Source: an uncultured Paracoccaceae bacterium (GTDB lineage Bacteria; Pseudomonadota; Alphaproteobacteria; Rhodobacterales; Rhodobacteraceae). From it: DNA of 64,000 bases. The notes under the pieces were generated by a model. The model was not told where the DNA came from. It saw nothing but the letters and a program-made list of their open reading frames with translations, and did not search any database. The stretch spans positions 186,001-250,000 of the forward strand of contig CANMAI010000006.1 of NCBI GenBank assembly GCA_947495795.1. Reading direction: 5' to 3'. The position numbers were made by a program, and so were the translations under genes. Positions 61,096-64,000 of the stretch are shown piece by piece (position 1 is the stretch's first letter; every line of letters starts with the position of its first letter).

Positions 61096-63996
61096 TTATT
61101 GGGGGATTACCAGCAATGTATCGCGGTTGCGTTTGCGCAGGCGAATGGCGTCTGCCGAGATGGCGGTGACCTGGAAGCCGCGCAGGGTATCGCCGGGGCG
61201 CACCTTGACGTAGCGGCCATTTGGCATCCGCACGAGGGCGTGGCGTTTGCTGGATGTGCCGAAGACGCCGATGAGCGCCATTTCCCGCGTGGGCAGCACG
61301 TTCTGGATTGTTGCGGCGCGCGCGACGGAGGCGACTGTTGGAAGTTGCGGTGCTGCGCGGGCGACGTTGCGCGGCGCGGTGGATTGCGCAGGCGCCGGTG
61401 TTGCGCGCGCTGTGACGCGCGGTTTGACAACGCGGAGTCCTTTGGGCCGCTGGGGCGGGCGCGATGCCGCCGTAAGGGCTATATCGGAGGGACCGAGGGA
61501 AGCGAGGAGCGTTTCTTCCGCCTCTTTTGCGGCCTTCACCATGCTCTCAGGCCGCGCGCGCGGGGCGGAGACGCTGAGGGGGGCCACATCGGTGGGCGCG
61601 AGATCGCCCTCCTGCTGGGATTTGATCACGAGGGCCGCGATCTCTGCTTGCTGGGCGGTGGGTTCCAGTATGGTTACCAGCGCATCGCTGGGGCGCGCAG
61701 GCGGCACGATGCTGGGCCTGCCATTGGTAACCCGCACTCTATTCGGTGTGATGCGGGAGAGGCCCGCCGTGCTGCCAAGCGCTTCTGCGGGCGCTTCATC
61801 CTGCGGTGCTGCAGCAACGGTCTCTTCGGGGGCATCAACGGTCGGAGTGGGCGTGTTTGCGGGCTGGAGTGCTGCGAGTGTCGTGCCGCCGGGTGTCGGC
61901 GCTGCAGGTTCCTCCGTCTCGGACTCCGGGCCGGTGGTGCGGGCGCTGAGCGCTTCTGCCACTGCGAGAGAGGCTTCAGAGCGCTCCGCTGGGGCATCTG
62001 AGGAGGGCTGCTGCGCGGTTTGAACCGCATCCGGTTCGCCGGTATCTGGAACCGCCGTATCTGTGGAAACGGCTTCTGTTTCGGGAGCGGTTGTGGCTGG
62101 CTCCGCCGGAAGGGCGGGTGTTTCTGATGCTGTGGCGACCGCCTCCTCCGCGTCGGTCGCGGTTGGCGGCTCTGCAGGAGATGTCAGGGCTGCAAGCTCC
62201 ACCGGGCGATTTGGGGGCTCCACTGCTGGACTGCCCGCGATGATCCGCACCCGGTCTGCCGTTACGCGGCCTTCGGCGAAGCTGGAAGGATTGTCTGTAA
62301 CTCCCGGCCCAAAGGCAGCCGGCGCGGGTGGTGTTGTCGTCTCTTCCAGACTACCGGGAAGAGCGGCGATGCTGCGCGGCTCCAGCGCGGAGGTGCTGAG
62401 ATCGAGCGGGACTTGCGCGTTTGGTGTACCAAGCCGCGCAATAGAGACCAGTGTAGATGTAAGGCCCGGCGTGGCGGGGCTGGACAGCGCGCTGGGCTTG
62501 CCCGCATCGAAGGGTGTGTTGAAGACGGGAAAGGCAAAGCGTTTCTCATAAGCGAGCGCTGTTTCATCCGCCGGAGCTTCCGGTCCACGCTCGGGCGCTC
62601 TGCTGGCTTCCGGAAGTGCTGCGACCAGCGAACCGAGTTCGCGGGGGGCGGTCGTCTCCACCTCCGCCTGTGCGGGGCCGATGGCGAGGGCTGCCAACTC
62701 CACAGGGCGGTTCGGCGGCTGCACGGTGGGCCTGCCGCCGATAATCCGCACGCGGCCCGGCGTGATGCGGCCCTCTGCAAAACCCGGAGGGTTTGCCGTA
62801 ATTGCGGGTGCAAAGGCTGTGGTTGCGGGAGGCGGTGCTGTGGTGCCGAGATCACCCGGCCGCGCGGCTTCGCGCCCCAGCTCCAGATCCTTAACCCCAA
62901 GATCAAGCGTGCCCGTGGCATTGGGCGCATCCAGCCGCGCGAGGGCTATTTGTGCGGCGCTCAGCTCCGGGTTTTCGGGGCTGGTCAGGGAAAGAGGCGA
63001 CGTTGTTTCGGCTGGCCGGTTGAAGACGGGGTAGACGAAACGCTGCTGGTAATAGAGCGCCGTCTTGTCTCCGGGGTTTACGGGGCTGGGCTCCTGAGCG
63101 TTGCGCGCCGCCGGAAGCGACAAGGCGAGCGATGCGAAGTTTATCTGTGGGCCGGTGTCGACATCCTCGCGGAGATCCAGGGCTGCAAGTGTTGTGCGGG
63201 TGGGTGCGGCTCCTTGCCCGAGCGGCAGAGCGATTGCACCGGGTATCGGCTGCGCCGTGCCAACGGGGCGGTTCGTGGAGAGCACAAGCTCTGTGCTGGC
63301 AGCGGCCATGCGCAGAGCGGGATCGCGGCGGGCAAGGGCGGTGGGCTGTGCTGGTGCCTGCGGTACGGGAGCCGTGCTGGCGGTGGTGATATCCGACCGG
63401 CCGGGTGTCACTGCCGGAGGGGCGAGGCCGGCAATTGTGGTGGCAAGTGCACCCTCGAACCGCGCGAACTCTGTGGAGCTGTCTGTGCGGGGTAGAGCGC
63501 CAATTGCGAAAAGAGCGGCCTGATAAGGGGCGGATTGCGGGAAGGTTGTGGCTTCTCGCAGAGGCTCCTCTACAGTGGCGAAAGGTGTGCTGAGAAGGGC
63601 CGTGGCCTGTGGCTGGGGTGCGTCCGCCGAGGGCTCGATTAGCCGTGCCGTGCCGAGCGAAAGCCGTTCGGCCGGCGCGAGCGTGACGGCGCTGTGGATG
63701 CGTTCAGGCGTGGCCACGGATGGGCCGCCTTCCGAGCGGGCGAGCGGGTACATGGCCGACATGGTTTGCGCGGCTTCGCGGGGCAGGCCACGCGTATCAC
63801 TCGGCCCGAAAAGCCCGGGCAGGGTGGTGACGCCAACGCCGACAAGGAGAAGGGCAGCAGCGCCCATGCCTGCCGGTACAACCCAGCCGTAGCCTGCTGG
63901 TGCGGGCTGATGAGGATCGTCGGATGGTTGGGGTGCGGGTTGAAATTGGGTGACTGCCGGCTGCGCCGCTTCGGGAAGAGGTGCGGGAGCCTGCAT
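61096..63996 (-). CDS. Large Pro/Ala-rich membrane-anchored protein with internal repeats
   Basis: A protein of at least 966 residues; the frame is still open at the window edge, so the true start may lie outside. Residues about 37-60 (YGWVVPAGMGAAALLLVGVG) form a membrane helix. A long Pro/Ala/Thr-rich, probably disordered, periplasmic part follows. Two copies of a ~130-residue repeat lie at about 307-436 and 475-604. Each starts ETALxYxxRFxxPVFNxP-like and ends with AEGRxTxxRVRIIxGxP and PPNRPVELAAL. A partial third copy (ITPNRVRVTNGRPSIVPPAR) lies near residue 750. The last 60 residues (IGVFGTSSKRHALVRMPNGR, YVKVRPGDTLRGF) form a small beta domain like those at the ends of PilP/GspC-type proteins. 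The function is unknown. Confidence 0.7.
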   Translation of the reverse strand: MQAPAPLPEAAQPAVTQFQPAPQPSDDPHQPAPAGYGWVVPAGMGAAALLLVGVGVTTLPGLFGPSDTRGLPREAAQTMSAMYPLARSEGGPSVATPERIHSAVTLAPAERLSLGTARLIEPSADAPQPQATALLSTPFATVEEPLREATTFPQSAPYQAALFAIGALPRTDSSTEFARFEGALATTIAGLAPPAVTPGRSDITTASTAPVPQAPAQPTALARRDPALRMAAASTELVLSTNRPVGTAQPIPGAIALPLGQGAAPTRTTLAALDLREDVDTGPQINFASLALSLPAARNAQEPSPVNPGDKTALYYQQRFVYPVFNRPAETTSPLSLTSPENPELSAAQIALARLDAPNATGTLDLGVKDLELGREAARPGDLGTTAPPPATTAFAPAITANPPGFAEGRITPGRVRIIGGRPTVQPPNRPVELAALAIGPAQAEVETTAPRELGSLVAALPEASRAPERGPEAPADETALAYEKRFAFPVFNTPFDAGKPSALSSPATPGLTSTLVSIARLGTPNAQVPLDLSTSALEPRSIAALPGSLEETTTPPAPAAFGPGVTDNPSSFAEGRVTADRVRIIAGSPAVEPPNRPVELAALTSPAEPPTATDAEEAVATASETPALPAEPATTAPETEAVSTDTAVPDTGEPDAVQTAQQPSSDAPAERSEASLAVAEALSARTTGPESETEEPAAPTPGGTTLAALQPANTPTPTVDAPEETVAAAPQDEAPAEALGSTAGLSRITPNRVRVTNGRPSIVPPARPSDALVTILEPTAQQAEIAALVIKSQQEGDLAPTDVAPLSVSAPRARPESMVKAAKEAEETLLASLGPSDIALTAASRPPQRPKGLRVVKPRVTARATPAPAQSTAPRNVARAAPQLPTVASVARAATIQNVLPTREMALIGVFGTSSKRHALVRMPNGRYVKVRPGDTLRGFQVTAISADAIRLRKRNRDTLLVIPQ

Positions 63997-64000
63997 GACA

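Noticed and set aside
61078-62023. Plus-strand frames (307 and 258 codons) opposite the large repeat protein
   Set aside because: Cys/Gly/Arg- or Ser/Gly/Ala-rich shadows of a Pro/Ala-rich gene on the minus strand.
61096-63996. CRISPR-like or tandem DNA repeat array
   Set aside because: The repeats are long, diverged and in frame within one coding sequence; there are no short identical repeats with spacers.

Overview
The window reads as a chromosomal segment of an alphaproteobacterium, most likely Rhodobacteraceae (Roseobacter group). Evidence is the typA, Suv3-like helicase/S4/fdxA/carD run, the pcm-tolC-(PopZ-like) run, hdaA-ppk-ppx, a short-form proS followed by a DUF2937 gene and lol genes, and aerobic CO-dehydrogenase-type (cox) maturation genes. 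No phage, transposase, plasmid, CRISPR or rRNA gene was seen; there is one tRNA (Cys). By eye, the right part (from about 44.7 kb) is more GC-rich than the left.

Layout. 0-13.3 kb: housekeeping and RNA-related genes (SRPBCC fragment, typA, XRE regulator, hisN, PldB-like hydrolase, SCP2 protein, TPR protein, Suv3-like helicase, S4 protein, fdxA, carD), then a membrane protein/SF2 helicase pair on the minus strand. 13.4-24.5 kb: two divergent operons around a palindromic operator. On the left are a ROK regulator, a large PIG-L deacetylase and an EamA transporter. On the right are a complete sugar-type ABC importer, an argininosuccinate-lyase-like enzyme and a PfkB kinase. This looks like a catabolic system for an unknown amino-sugar or N-conjugated substrate and is the strongest candidate for undescribed biology. 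24.8-31 kb: tRNA-Cys, pcm-like, tolC, a PopZ-like acidic protein, a membrane protein, a DUF2235 hydrolase and glyA. 31.2-41.8 kb: nadK, an AI-2E-type membrane protein, hdaA, ppk1, ppx, proS, DUF2937 and lolC/E-lolD. 41.8-52.4 kb: a degenerate M48-like protein, an acyl-CoA ligase, guaD, mgtE, a self-regulated MarR gene with its membrane-protein target, a ThDP enzyme, a GNAT, a DUF2087 protein and a GFA protein. 52.6-58.2 kb: moxR/coxD, a small unknown gene, coxE-like vWA, xdhC/coxF-like and a MoeA-MobA fusion: molybdenum hydroxylase maturation genes without the structural subunits. 58.2-64 kb: a repeat-bearing gap, a LysR/permease divergent pair and a large Pro/Ala-rich membrane-anchored protein with internal repeats that runs to the window edge.

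Non-coding structure includes a family of GC-rich palindromes sharing a C-rich core (three clear copies, 47.5-55.5 kb), a 33-bp motif made of three TTTGGTA/G units spaced 11 bp apart (two copies, 8.8 and 44.6 kb), a ~107-bp imperfect palindrome at 58.3 kb, matched MarR operators at 48.3 and 48.7 kb, and a stem-loop between the ABC binding-protein gene and its permease genes. All assignments come from reading the sequence; no database search was run.
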